Source of the DNA: Rhineura floridana
Lineage: Eukaryota; Chordata; Lepidosauria; Squamata; Rhineuridae
DNA: 64,000 nucleotides
NCBI RefSeq assembly: GCF_030035675.1
Contig: NC_084487.1
Span: forward strand, 61,269,486-61,333,485
Direction of reading: 5' to 3'
The notes under the pieces are model-generated. The model had not been told where the DNA came from and made no database searches. It worked only from the letters and a program-made list of their open reading frames with translations. A program made the position numbers and the translations under genes. Below are positions 22,213 through 33,929 of this stretch, piece by piece (position 1 is the stretch's first letter; each line of letters opens with the position of its first letter).

Positions 22213-22380
22213 CAGTAGGGGCGGGTTACATTCCAGACCCCCACCTAAAAGTGAAACCCGCTGAAAAGCGGAACTCCATCAATAAAATGGCACCCGATGC
22301 CTGAAAACGCCATAAAAGTGGAACAAGCGCTGTGTGAGTAGGGCCATATTAGCGGAATGCTGGGAAGTGGGGCCCTACTG
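22213..22380. mobile_element. Tigger/pogo-like MITE with TA target sites
   Basis: A 168-bp element with inverted ends cagtaggggcggg and ggggccctactg, flanked by TA on both sides (22211-22212 and 22381-22382). The CAGTAGG-type ends and TA target are those of Tc1/mariner Tigger-like elements. Internal arms (gaaacccgctgaaaagcgga and cgccataaaagtggaa) are partly self-complementary. No transposase. Confidence 0.75.
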
Positions 22381-22382
22381 TA

Positions 22383-22990
22383 TTAGGTTTTATATCTCAA
22401 ACAGAAAGATTAGATTTAGAAAGATGTGATGAGCTCCAGAATCTTCTACCTATGCTAGAAATGTGTGTGCAGAAACCTATTCTCATGTCCCACATTTGGA
22501 CAGTGATTCTGATGCATAGGAGATGTGCAACTCAGATCACAAGGCTTGTCTCTAGATACCCTGAGGCCCAGTCTGCAGCAGTGAATTCAGGAGGCCATCT
22601 GGTGAAAGATACTTGTACACTTGCCTATTGCTCTGAGATGGGGGTGCTGATATGTCAAACATACAAGCAGAATCCACAGTTTCCTAGCATGCTACTGGTG
22701 TCCTTCCCAGAGTCATTCTGGGAAAGAAGGACAGTGGAACTGATGGCATCCAGAGCCCCACTTCTACTGCCACCATGCTGCTAGAGGGGGAAAAAAGCAG
22801 TAACGGGGGGAGTGACCGGTTTTAAGAAGAAAAGGGGGAAAGTGAAAAAGAACCACACCTACAGTTGTAAGCCTTCTCCCCTGCTCTACTTATGTTTTGT
22901 TTCAGATGTTTGCCTCCAAATGCCCTCTGCCCAGATTGGGCAAATCCCTCAAATAAAATGAACGGAGCTACCTGGAACTTGAATGCCTGC
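22383..22990. other. No feature recognised
   Basis: The 110-codon frame at 22452-22784 has no recognisable domain and sits in repeat-rich DNA; treated as chance. Confidence 0.4.
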
Positions 22991-22994
22991 TTCT

Positions 22995-23312
22995 GGCCTC
23001 ATGCCCCAGGTTTGTCTTCAATAGAGATGGACAAATCTGTCAATTTTGGCTTCTGTCAGTTTCTCATTTTTCCAGTCTTAAGTTTAGTTGTCCACATTTC
23101 TGCATCAGTTTGCAGTTGTTGTTTTTAATAAAAAAGTCTTCATGAAAGTTCATCATCATTTTAGTGTGAATTTCTCTTAATATGCAAACATTTGTGTGCA
23201 GTATTGCCTGAGGATGGCTGTGTTTTGGTTTGCATATTGTTTTGGAAACTGCAAATTAGGTGGTTCCCTCTTTATATGTGGACTGAATTAAATTTCTCCC
23301 CCATCCCTAGTT
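22995..23312. mobile_element. MITE-like repeat W, GGATGGACAAAT family
   Basis: Left end tagagatggacaaatctgtc and right end ccatcccta. The interior (tcatcattttagtgtgaatt, taatatgcaaacatttgtgt) is the inverse of 26720-26810. Confidence 0.55.
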
Positions 23313-25480
23313 TTCTCTAAATCTTATTTGCTCCCTCACAGGTTTGCACAAAGCAGGACATCCTCCTGTGTGATGGGATTCTTATGAACATGGGAAGCAA
23401 GAGCAGATTCATTTTCCTACCTCCCATACGTGGAAAGGTATATTGGCTCATCATGAAGCAAGCACAGTTATATTTAAATGGGAATAGCTGGTGTTTCTTC
23501 CTTGACTGATAATCTATACATTAATTCAGGGTATTATACAGCCACAAGAGTGGCTGTATACTATAGCCAGCGTGGATTTTTCACATTCCGCGATGTTAAA
23601 TTGAAAATACTGCCATGCCATTCTGATGCTTCCTATAAGCTCATTTCAAAACAAAACCTTACAAAACTTATAGTCCTGAACTCAGAAACGCTTGCTTAAC
23701 AACCCTCTCAATTTTCATGGCGATAAACAGAACAGTCAGAAAGAATCGAGAGTTCAAAGTCTAAAGAGAGAGGAAAAAACCCAGACCCCTTTTGGACTTT
23801 TTTCTCATAATCTCATAATCTGCTGAAATCCATTAAAAATCAGCCATGTTCACAGAGGACCTGTAATCCTGTTACTGACCTTGCCCCATACTCTGACCTT
23901 CATCTTCTGCAGTTTAAAATTGAACTGAATGATAATGTCAGGCATGCTCAGTAAGAACCAGCTGTCAGTGTTCTAAAAGCCATATGATGAGTAGTGGCAA
24001 CACCTGCAATCAGCCCAAATAATAGAAACAAGACATGTGCTGTGCTGTGCTGATCTTATTAGCAGGGAGGAAGCAACATTATTAAGACAGTTGACATAGT
24101 TCAGATGGTCACTTTAAATATGTCTGATTTACTTTGCAATTTTAGTGAAGTTTCCTATAGGAATTCATTTTCTTTTGTTTCTACTTCTGGGAATATGTGA
24201 AGTACAGCAACACTAAAAAAATTTACACTAAAAAACTCCAGAAACAATTGTGGAATAATGGTACTGACTTTTGCAGAATAGTCTCCAGTGGACCTCAGAA
24301 GTGTCTCAATTTGCACAAGATAAAACAGTGGGAGGTGAAATATATTCTAGCAAAATTCTAGGTGTGCTCTATGTTTTTAATTGACTGTGCCCACCTTGCC
24401 TTACATGAAATGGTTTAAATATAGCAGGCTGAAAACATGCATCTTGGGCAGGCTAAGTTTGTTTTTTCCAACAGCTAGAGTCATTCCTGAAGTAGCAACA
24501 TCTGTCTTCACCATCATATGACATTGACCAATAAAAAGGCTTTGAAATTAATAAATATAAATTTGACACAGGTTTCTAGGATGAATAATGACAGAAATAT
24601 TTTTTTCTAGATTAGATTCTCTGTAGAAACAATAGCAACACAGGAATGAAGCAAAGTAAGAACAACACCAACAAGCATATAAAAATATAATTCTCCATCT
24701 TTGGAGATGGCAGGTATTGCCATCACTCACCATATGCTCAGAGGCACATGTTACCAAATTCTTCTAAGCTCCAGAGGAAGTAGATTGGACTGTGAAAGAC
24801 CAACCCAAATTGTGTTTGCGTTTTGACAAATTTGTAGGGCAGTACAGTATCTCAGAGAGGAGGTCAGGTCTCCTGCTCCCCTTGTGCATTCACTATAGCT
24901 GCCCAATTTCCTTGCTTTTTAAAGTTGGATAGAAATATCTGTAGGCTATAGGTACGTTCTTAAACCACAAGGTTTTTTTGCCTATTAGTGAATATCTATC
25001 TACATGGAAGTGCTGGGCATTGCACAAGTCATGCACATTGTCTCTTTGAAAACTGGTTATCTCTGGACTGAGATATTACACAGAGTTATTAGCATGTATA
25101 AATGGAACCATGTTGTGAAATTGTTCCATTATTAAGAAAGTAATTCAATTGTTAGAGAGCCAAGAGATCACATAGCTGTTTTTTGATCCTGGTAATTCCT
25201 GACATGTGAATGCAAATGGTAAACCAATGAGATTCCCTTTCTTGTATCTTCATTCTACCTCAAATATTTTTGTTCCTTCTGAGTAAGTCTGCTTATGTTT
25301 CATTCCCATGCTCTGTAGAAGGTTGCCAAGACATGGTCACTAGCCTACCCTTGATCTAAGCGTTCTTGGAATGGGCTGTTGCTTCCTCTCCTTTGTTATG
25401 ACATAGCTCATAGAAACAGTCTGTGAGAGAGACAGTCTAGTATTACTTTAGTCCAACTATCCCCAACCTGGTTCCCTCCA
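23313..25480. other. Long unique-looking AT-rich tract
   Basis: About 2.2 kb with no recognised element and no coding motif. Frames at 23478-23699 and 24548-24757 lack family features. Confidence 0.45.
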
Positions 25481-25484
25481 GATT

Positions 25485-25815
25485 TTTATTTATTGAAGAG
25501 ATATACCACTTAATTATTAGCATTTCTAAGCAGTCTACATAAAAATGATCCATAACAGAAAATAAAGCAAAAACAAATCATGATAAAACTGAATAATACC
25601 TTAAAATGGAACTGGAACAACATAGTCATGCTGCTGAAGTTCAGCAAGGGGGGGGGGTCTGCCTATATCTCAGTTGGAAAAGGGTTCCACAGGCTTGGGC
25701 AATAACACTGAATGCACAGCTTTTAGTAGTTATGAGCCATGCATCTGAGCTGTGGGTTACCACCAAAAGAGGTTTCCCCAAAGATGTCAGTGATCAGACC
25801 TGGATATAAAGGGTC
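25485..25815 (-). mobile_element. L2-like LINE 3' region
   Basis: Begins tttatttattgaagagatat and continues with a reversed L2 3' untranslated region (gggttccacaggcttgggca, gtcagtgatcagacctggat). Confidence 0.5.
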
Positions 25816-25995
25816 ACATGGTCCTTCAGACACCTGTTGAACTATAGCTCCCATCATCCCTGACCATCAGAACATGCTGGTCCAGATGTTTTGGACTACA
25901 ACTCCTGTCAACCCCAGCCAGCATGGTCAATGGGCAGGAAAGATGGGAATTGTACTCCATAACATTTGGAGAGCACCACGTTGGCTACCCCTGAG
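25816..25995. mobile_element. Two overlapping copies of the hAT-type MITE
   Basis: Two successive left arms (gaactatagctcccatcatc and ggactacaactcctgtcaac) precede a right arm with acatttggagagcaccacgt and tggctacccctg, suggesting one MITE inserted in another or an internal duplication. Confidence 0.5.
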
Positions 25996-26639
25996 ATATA
26001 GCAATGCTTCTGCAAGTGGTCTTCAGTTGAAGGGAGATATGTTGACTACAAAATCCTATAAGATTTTGCTGAAGTGTCCATGAAGCTACGAACAACTCCA
26101 GTCTGGCAGGAGGCAGACCTTGTTGCTTTCTGTAGCCCCTAAGATATCCTAAATCTTCAGCAACTTCATGCGGGAAGATGAGTTTCTGCCTTATTAAATA
26201 ATCACTGCGTTGGAGAGATGATAAATAAACACCTCAATTTATCTCACATTAGTGTGTGATCATTTCACTCAGCTGCTGGTAAAGTGTACAGTAGCCTTTC
26301 AATGTTTCGTGAGGATAGAAATTGAAAACTGGGGGTGGGGGGTACATCACAATAGGAAGTCGTTACTGATCACTAGCCTGAATCTAAAGTAAATAAATGA
26401 ATCACCAGGTGGTGATAAATACCTATAGATGGTGTGATTTATGATAAATTTATTCCTAGAGGTAAAACTGAACTAATCCACCACAATTATAATCTGGTTT
26501 ACCAGTGACCACTAGGATTATAGGGGGGGAAAGAATAGCAACCGGCCTGTTACTTGATCCTATGAATTGATTTAGTGTTTTTAACTTTTTGCAGTGGTCA
26601 ACATAATAAGAATGCATAAATAATAGGGCTACACAGAAT
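25996..26639. other. No feature recognised
   Basis: Unique-looking; G run at 26330-26342. Confidence 0.3.
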
Positions 26640-26916
26640 GGAGACAAACATTTTGTAGAGTGAAATTGGAGTTTAAGGGACTGCAATGGCAGGAACGAAA
26701 AAAGTGTGTATAACGATACATATATTCGTGATATATTAGGTAAAATTGCATACATAAATGTGTATATTAGGTGAAATTTGCACTAAAATGTTGATGAATT
26801 TTGATGAGGACTTTTTAAAATAAAATTGCAAACTGATTTGGAAATACGGAGAACTGAACTTAAGATCAGAAAAATGAGAAAGTGAGAGAATCCTAAACTG
26901 ACAGATTCAGTCATCC
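26640..26916. mobile_element. MITE-like repeat W
   Basis: aggtaaaattgcatacataa, gatgaattttgatgaggact and gacagattcagtcatccc match the inverse of 22995-23312 and the same strand of 34840-35222. Confidence 0.55.
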
Positions 26917-27142
26917 CAACCTTGCCTTGCCTTGCCACAAGGGGTAATGAAAGCACAGTGTGGAAACGCAAGGGGAGCCTGGGAATATGTCCCCAGTAGA
27001 GCTGCATTATGCTTTAAGAGCAGGAAGGAAACTGCCCTTGCAGCAGAAGATGGTGAAATATGTCCTGATTGCTCAGCCAAAAGCAGGGACATGTTCCCTT
27101 CTCCAAGTACAATGGGAAAACACTTCCATGTGCCCCATGAAA
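26917..27142. other. No feature recognised
   Basis: Starts with a short CCTTG repeat (26921-26937). Overlapping frames on both strands have no domain. Confidence 0.3.
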
Positions 27143-27398
27143 CAGGACTGGCTCTACTATTAGGCAGAGTGAGATGGCCACCCCAGGCAGCAGATGATGG
27201 GAGTGAGAGAAATGACAAGGAGCTGCGTGCTTCATTTGGCTTGTAAGCTACCTTGCTACCGTCGAGTGCAGTACAGGATGCTATTTCATCACCAACATTG
27301 ATGTAAAATTTGACTACCAGTTTGGTTGGTTTCTGTACATGGATGGGTGGTGTGTGCGCCATCTTGTCTTTTGCCTCAGGCAGCAAAATGGGCCCTGT
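27143..27398. mobile_element. hAT-type MITE with 8-bp target duplication
   Basis: Left end caggactggctctactatta and right end gcaaaatgggccctgt; ccatgaaa occurs just outside at 27135-27142 and 27399-27406. Length 256 bp. One base at the right end (a T after CCCTG) is unexpected and may be a small insertion. Confidence 0.65.
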
Positions 27399-27414
27399 CC
27401 ATGAAACAAAACAC

Positions 27415-27441
27415 TGTGTGTGTGTGTGTGTGTGTGTGTGT
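27415..27441. repeat. (GT)n microsatellite
   Basis: About 13 tg units. Confidence 0.95.
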
Positions 27442-27454
27442 TGCCCCATGGATT

Positions 27455-28110
27455 TTTTTGGAAAAAATGTCATTTTAATTTGTGATGTGACAGATAATGA
27501 CAGTCTCCATTTAAAGAATCACAGCTTGTTTTAGGAACAGGAGTAGTTTAAGAATGGGACCCTCTGAAAAATTCAGTGAATAAAGCAGTACAAATGTACA
27601 ACAAAAGTCTCACCAGGAAGAGACCCCAAATTCTGCTTGCTCAAGACTTTCCCTGACTGAGGGTGGATTTTTGATTTTCACAATCCCCCTATAATTACTT
27701 AAGTGATCATGCAAGAAATGGCCTGTTTAGTATAATGATCCTTGAAGAATTAAAGATTGGAACTTTGCTTTATGGGCTAGAGCTAGATTCTGCTCCTTCA
27801 ACTTTCCTTTGCTATGCTTTTCAATTTCAGCTGTGTTCTCTACTCAGCCATCTATGAAGTGACATGTTTATTTGCCTGTAGTAAGAAGTAAGCAGTGGTT
27901 ATTGATGTGTAGAGCAGGATTGGGTGCTTATTGCTAAAGGATGAAATAAAGAGATAACTTAGGGTTAGAGTTAGGGTTAAGACATAATTATGGTGGGATC
28001 TGAAGAAAATATCTACACAAAGTTGCCCTTTATGCTTTTAAAACACTATCCCCACAATTGTAATGGCTATTTTTTCTTTTTCTTTTTTCTTGAATACTTG
28101 CTGATAAGGA
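27455..28110 (+). mobile_element. Unclassified repeat R, copy one
   Basis: Collinear with the complement of 53040-53930 over most of its length. Shared landmarks in order: acagcttgttttaggaacag, gggaccctctgaaaaa, aagactttccctgactg, taattacttaag, gcaggattgggtgcttattg, gaaataaagagataactt, cttttaaaacact. About 200 bp present in the other copy are absent here. The AATAAA-bearing segment might be an LTR or a DNA-element end; no coding part seen. Confidence 0.6.
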
Positions 28111-28494
28111 TGAAAACAGTCCTAGAGAATTAGAAACACTACTGTGCTAGGCTGTAGCTCAGATCTAATTTCTGCTTTTTCTAATGCATGCAGCTCAGCA
28201 TAAGACCTTTTCAGGGTTTCTGGGCAGAAAAATAAACCTAGCAACCCATAAAAAATCAATTTGTTTTCCACAATTACTTTCCAATCTCTTGACTAATTTT
28301 TTACATAGCAACCAGTTTTCTGTTGATTGTCCAACAGGAAAGAAAATCTAAAGCTCGGGAACAAGACTAGGAGGGGCACTCAAGGAAGAGTTGACACCTT
28401 TTATAGTGTATATAAGTTTTGTTTTTAATCTTCAGAGACAGAATTTAAAATTTGTTTTTGTTTCTTTTCTTTTTGCTGGATTGGGTGGAAATTG
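28111..28494. other. No feature recognised
   Basis: Non-coding, no repeat identified. Confidence 0.3.
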
Positions 28495-28600
28495 CAGGGA
28501 AGATTTCAGCTCAACTTTAGAAGAAACATCCTAACAGCACAAGTTGTTTGAAAGTGGAACAGACTGCCATAGGAGGTGATAGGTACTGGAGTATGGTATA
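28495..28600 (+). mobile_element. CR1-type LINE 3' fragment
   Basis: aactttagaagaaacatcct, aacagcacaagttgtttgaa and gtggaacagactgccatagg match the conserved 3' untranslated stretch of CR1-family LINEs. Confidence 0.6.
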
Positions 28601-29064
28601 TATACAAATAGAGTGCAGAAATGAATAGTCTGGTAAGACTGGCAGTTGAAAGAATAAAAAAAAAGTTTATTACTTCTGGGATTACAAAGCCATTCTGACT
28701 ACAGGCATAAATGTGTCCATCATGGAGTCATGCGGTTAACTAACTGAAGAAGGAGGAAGGAAGGAAGAAGGAAGTAAAGCCTAAGAAAAACAATCTACAT
28801 ATCAACAAGCGGTCACTTGAGAAAGAATCAGGGAGGGAAGACTAGGTTGCCTTTCTGTCCATCGCTCCCCACTGATTCAGATTACTTGCTACAAGCATTA
28901 GTATTTCATTCCCAACAATAGACTTTCCTGTGCAGGAGGTATTTAAGCGGAGGTGGGTGGGGTAAGGATGGGAAATTACATCTCTATGATTTTATGAAAT
29001 ACGGTGTGTGTTTATTTTCTTACATTAATATCTCACATTTCTTCCATCATGGAAGAGGACACCA
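28601..29064. other. No feature recognised
   Basis: Contains a purine-rich AGGA stretch at 28745-28770. Confidence 0.3.
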
Positions 29065-29165
29065 TAGATGTGGTTCCCAGGGTAGTGTGCCTATGATTCC
29101 CTGATGGTCTCCCATCCAGGTACTGGCCAGACCCAGGCCTGCTTTATGTGCTTTCAGGCCATATG
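29065..29165 (-). mobile_element. Fragment resembling a 5S-headed SINE
   Basis: ggtctcccatccaggtactg and gccagacccaggcctgcttt resemble the complement of the 5S internal promoter region. More diverged than the copy at 21309-21546. Confidence 0.45.
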
Positions 29166-29579
29166 CTATACACACAGGTGGCTGAATTCAACAAGGGTAT
29201 TAGAAGACAAAACTTATGATGAAATGCACTTTTATTTGTATTCTCTCTGCCTGTCTTTTTATATTTGAATAAACATCATTTTAAAAAATAAAAAATGAGT
29301 AGTAATTTATGATAGGGTATTCGTTCTGGAATCTGTTGTAGCAATATTCTTTTAGTTGTATCTCAATATTTATTTTGCCAATATTGGCCACAGGTTCCCC
29401 ACCCCTGAACTAGATGCTCTGATTCTCTGTGGTAAAATTCTTACACCCATTTAGCTGAAGAAAGCAGCATGAGCCTCACCACACACAGGGACTGACAGAT
29501 ATACATACATAAATACGCATGTACCTGGAGCCAATCATTCCATGTACAAATATCTGTTTAGAACCTCACATGTAGCATC
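29166..29579. other. Mostly unclassified, with a MITE end
   Basis: 29381-29406 (ggccacaggttccccacccc) is the right end of a hAT-type MITE. 29270-29300 is an A-rich tail-like run. Confidence 0.4.
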
Positions 29580-29700
29580 AAGAGAAGGGTAGTAATTCAC
29601 TGGTAATGCATATGGTTTGCATGCAGAAGGTCTCAGATTTAATCCCCAGCTTCCTCAAGTAGGGCAAGGAAAGACAGTACTAAGTTAGATGGACCAACAG
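29580..29700 (+). mobile_element. tRNA-headed SINE, CR1-like tail class, truncated
   Basis: gggtagtaattcactggtaa, tttgcatgcagaaggtctca, gatttaatccccagc (B box like) and taagttagatggaccaac; the terminal repeat is missing. Confidence 0.7.
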
Positions 29701-30879
29701 AAATAAAAAAATGTTTTGGTGGAGGGGTCCTTCAAATGACTGAGTTCATATGATAGAAATCATTCATATATATATTATTGACAAATCAAATTCTCCACGA
29801 TTAAAAACATGCCAGTAGGAAGTGATATGTGCAGCACTCTGGTGTTCTTATGCAATGGAAATAAGCTCCAGTTAAAACAATGGGGCTGACTTTTAAATAA
29901 CCTTCTTTTAGGACAGGATAGAAGTTTGTATTCTTCAGCTTATTTTACTTAGCACTTAGAGAAAAAAATAATCTGCTATAATCAGCAAAAAGAAGAGTTA
30001 AGCCCATAGTTTCAGTGATAGGGGTCAGTACATTAATATTTCAGATGCTGGTTTCACTCTCTTGATTACATATGACGTTGGTTACTGCAAAAGAAAGATA
30101 GATTAATGACTTGGGATATGATAAAAAATTCATCATTTATACTTGAAGTTCTGGGAATCAGTGGCAGATCAATTAATATTAATGTTGAACCAGAAGCCTG
30201 AATGGAAAAGGATTGATTCAAGCTTTGAAAATATAACTGAACACAGAAACCTAATTGAATATTAAGTGCATTTTTACAACTTTCAAGATAAATGGGGTGA
30301 CATGGAAATACTGGACCTGGGTCTGTTAGTAAAAGTTTTGTTCTAAAGGGCAGCAATAAATGCACTAATGCTTAATATTCTGTTGGGGGTGTTTTTTATG
30401 GAGAACTCACTAAATTTATGAATAGTCAAGTTGTTGATTTGTAGATGCTAAGCAAAGTACCAAGACCTACATATTATATGAAGAAACAGAACAGTGAGAT
30501 GTTTAACATCTTCTATAAACACACAAAAAAGCATAGGACGTATTTTCAGCTCTCACAAATCAAAGAAACTTGGTCTGGGATCCAAAGAACGGCACCACTT
30601 GTTCCACACACACAATTAGTTCATAAGTAGTAGGTCTCTACCTCCCTGCCACATGGCAAATCCTCTCCTGTTTAAAGGGGGAGGCATTGGGCATGCCCAA
30701 GACTTGGGTGTGCATAAAGACATAAAGTAGTGTTCTGTATCCCATCCATAATATGTTTCTCTTCCCAATGGCTTGAATGTTAAATTGAGGGGGAAGAGGA
30801 TCAGCATGGTCTTTCTTAAGAGAAGGGTCTTTGAAATATCCCTATGAAGACCACATTTTGTTTTGAAAGGATAACAGCT
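29701..30879. other. Unique-looking tract
   Basis: About 1.2 kb AT-rich non-coding DNA. The 99-codon minus frame at 30066-30365 has no domain. Confidence 0.4.
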
Positions 30880-31050
30880 CTTGAGAAAACACAGCCAGCT
30901 GTAATCCAGTGGAAATCAAACACATTTAAGTCCTCTGTATTTCAGTGGGAGGAATTGAAGCAGAATTATCTCATGGATTGAAACACAATTCTGTGACTGA
31001 AATCGGTGGAGTTTAAAAGTGCTTACTTTCGATTAGATTGTGCCCAGTGT
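30880..31050. repeat. Palindromic repeat, longer variant
   Basis: Arms acatttaagtcctctgtatt, tcagtgggaggaattgaagc and ggagtttaaaagtgcttact; related to the agtaagtccca family. Confidence 0.4.
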
Positions 31051-31836
31051 GTCTTTTCTTACACTGTATTGCTGTTAACCACATTGCCTGTCATTCACAA
31101 TATAAAGGTGGTCAAGGAATTGTGAGAATGTGTTAGCTGATGTAGCTGAAGATAATTGGGGGGGCACTTTGTCTTCCTTTATCTCTCTGTGAATTAATTG
31201 TCAGGGGAGATCACAACTGGGGGACAGGAAAGAAGGAAGCATACACCTGTTTTGTGAATCTTTCTGCAACACCAGCTTGACTTCTAGCAATAATGAGAGT
31301 AACCATGCTTCTCACAGAGTACAGAGGATTCAGCTGTGTTAAGGCACTGTGGTCCTTTGTGGGTTACCACTGAGAAAGGGTGTTGTAATTGTACTGTTCT
31401 ACAGAACTCTATTGTATATTTTCCCCCAGGATCTGTCTAGGAAGGGAGAGAAGAATGAGTTTGGAGGCAGGGCCCATTTACAGCTTGATTTGAGGGATTC
31501 TTAAACATACATACACACATTTCAGCACACTGACTTCCCTATATTCAACAGCGTCAGGCTGTCTTCAGTCTCCTTTCCAGGAACACTGGACAGTGAGCAA
31601 AAAACACTTTAACATTTTTCTTCATTTTCCTTTAACAGTGTTAGAAATTAGTTAAACTGTTGCCTTCTGGAATATACCAGACATCTATACAAATATCATA
31701 TACTAGGTTATATCTGTGTTTGCATTTGAGCAACCCTAATAGAACAGATATGCTTACCCCATGGAAGAACAATCTTTCCAGACTTTGTGATCTCAATTAG
31801 AGCTGCCTGTCTAGCCAACAACCATTTAAGGCAGGG
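31051..31836. other. No feature recognised
   Basis: Unique-looking non-coding DNA. Confidence 0.35.
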
Positions 31837-31965
31837 GTGGAGAATCTGTGGTCCACAAGATGTTGCTGGACTCAAAATCTTATCAGCCTTAACCATTGGC
31901 CATACTGACTGGGACTCATGTGAGCTGAAGTCCAACAACATCTGGAGGGCCACAGGTTCCCCATC
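31837..31965. mobile_element. hAT-type MITE, CAGGGGTGG family
   Basis: Starts caggggtggagaatctgtgg and ends gagggccacaggttccccat; arms are inverted across aaccattggccatactgact. Confidence 0.7.
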
Positions 31966-32019
31966 TCTTATCTAAATTTAGGCAGGTGATGACCAATAAT
32001 CACTTTTTTTGCTCATGGT

Positions 32020-32290
32020 GCTTCGTATTTGGAATGCCCACTCTAGAGAAGCCCATGTGGTGCCAGCTTCCAACTCTGATGGATGTCTAGCATTCCAGCA
32101 TATTGTGTAGATTGTTTTAATTCTTATTTTCAGCCGATTTTCATTTATTGATGTTGCTGTTTTCCCATGCTTTATTGTTGTATTTTGTTTTTTTTATACT
32201 TTTAATTTGTTTGCTTCCTTGGAATCTGTTGCTGAAGGAAGAATTAAATCTACTAAATAGCTAAGTAAGCAAATTAGTACATAAAATTGG
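32020..32290 (+). mobile_element. L2-type LINE 3' end
   Basis: tttggaatgcccactctaga followed by a T-rich untranslated part and a worn tail. Same order as 16985-17312. Confidence 0.5.
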
Positions 32291-32307
32291 CTGGGAAATA
32301 CTGTCCA

Positions 32308-32432
32308 GAGCAAGGGATGGAGAGCCTGTGATCATCCAGATGTTTCTGGGATACAATTTTCCATCTTCCTTGACCATTGGCCATGCTGGCTGGGACAGAT
32401 GGCAACTAGAAACCACAGATCCTTCACCCTGG
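32308..32432. mobile_element. hAT-type MITE
   Basis: caagggatggagagcctgtg, atgtttctgggatacaattt, ttggccatgctggctgggac, ccacagatccttcaccctgg. Confidence 0.6.
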
Positions 32433-33021
32433 TCTAGAGATTGTCAGGACGAGCCAGCCTGGAACCCATGGAGGTTTACAGAAGTCAGGTGTATCTGTGA
32501 ACCACCAGTTTGCCACCCCTGGCACAGAGCAGTGAAATTCGTATATGTTTCCTCTCCACTGCCATTTAGTTACAAGAAAAATTACAGTCAGGTTTATATT
32601 TCATATTTTCAGATCCTCTGCAGTATTTTATAGTTAGGCCTGCTTTGGTACAGATGTTATTGGATAACCTATTTACTTCCTTGAACTCTCAAATACAGGT
32701 AATAATTCTCTGTATTGGGTATTACCAAAAATAAGCACTCATCACCGTCCTGATTGTGTCATGCATTTCATGAAAATCTCACTATAAATAACATTTTTTT
32801 CATATTCAGCAGATATATAATGTATCTTACATCACCATCTTTTGCTCCAAGCATTAAATTAAATATGATTAGAAGAAAATTCTGTCACTTAATGATGACA
32901 CATGGAGAATCTTTTTTCCCCCTCAGAGCCAGTACAAAATGACATTAGATGCTGCCTTCAGATTGTCTGTCTGCATGGCAGACAATGATAGTGATAAATT
33001 GTTATCTTACATTGCCACATG
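32433..33021. other. No feature recognised apart from a MITE end
   Basis: 32505-32525 (cagtttgccacccctg) looks like another MITE end; the rest is unique AT-rich DNA. Confidence 0.35.
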
Positions 33022-33029
33022 ATAATACC

Positions 33030-33143
33030 TAGAGCTTTGAAAAGTTACTTTTTTGAACTACAACTCCCATCAGCCCAATCCAGTGGCCATGCTGGCTGGG
33101 GCTGATAGGAGTTGTAGTTTAAAAATAACTTTTCCAAGCTCTG
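33030..33143. mobile_element. Palindromic hAT MITE, CAGAGCTTGG family, with TSD
   Basis: 114 bp whose two halves are inverted copies (tagagctttgaaaagttact versus aataacttttccaagctctg). Flanked by ataatacc at 33022-33029 and 33144-33151, a perfect 8-bp duplication typical of hAT transposition. The most diverged of three copies. Confidence 0.88.
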
Positions 33144-33151
33144 ATAATACC

Positions 33152-33640
33152 ATTGTTTTCTTAGGGTGGTACTGAAATGAACTTTGGTTATTATAATAAC
33201 TGCAGCTATTCTGTGAATAAAAAAATATACTTTCATGAACAAGATTAGATGAAAATCACTGCCTGCCTAAGCTGTACCTTACTTTACTAGATCACTGTCT
33301 TCATCTACCTTCTTAGATGATGGGCTTTTAAATTGTGCCCATAAGCCACAAGGGATGAAATACCCTATTTCAGGATGTTTAGGAATATTTAGCTTTGTAT
33401 TTCATGGTAGATGATCCCACAAATGTGGATGTGATATAGTGCATTACCAAAATACTTGGGATGCCTTTTGTTATCAATTCTAAAAGTAATAAAGCAATGA
33501 CAGCAGAGTTTCTGCTTCAGTTTTTTTTCCTTTTCCAAAACATTTGGAGGGCACCAAGTTGGAGAAGGCTGTTCTAAGTGATACGTCAGATTACTCCCTG
33601 TTTTTCCCTTTACCTGCAATGGCCCACCAGATATGTCTAG
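33152..33640. other. Unclassified with a MITE end
   Basis: 33540-33575 (acatttggagggcaccaagt) is a worn right end of the hAT-type MITE. The 175-codon minus frame at 33389-33916 spans this and other repeats and has no domain. Confidence 0.35.
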
Positions 33641-33929
33641 GGCTGGGCAAATTTTCATATTGTCCAAATTTGAGGTGACTTTTTCAGCAGTCCATAATGG
33701 GGCACCTGATTTCAGGATGGAGGAGAAGAAGGGTCTGAAATATTGTGAAATCATGGTGAGTGAGAGAGCTGACAGCTTTCTCTCCCCCCAACTTTTTAAA
33801 AATCCTGTTTGGATGATGGCTCCCAACCTCTTTTTAAGTCTCTGAATTGCTGCATATGCAGTACAGGTGATTTGGGGAGGAAACCATGACAGAAGCCTGA
33901 AGCCTGCTCTGTCCATTTACATTTTTGAA
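33641..33929. other. Unclassified, possibly repetitive
   Basis: Non-coding; starts near gggctgggcaaattttcata, which looks like a MITE-type edge, but no partner end was found. Confidence 0.3.

Noticed and set aside
26907-27473. 188-codon minus-strand frame
   Set aside because: Runs through a hAT MITE and a (GT)n microsatellite (His-Thr run); not a gene.
27958-27986. TTAGGG-like words suggesting an interstitial telomere tract
   Set aside because: Only two or three imperfect units inside repeat R; too short.
33389-33916. 175-codon minus-strand frame
   Set aside because: No known domain, crosses a MITE end and other repeats; best explained by chance.
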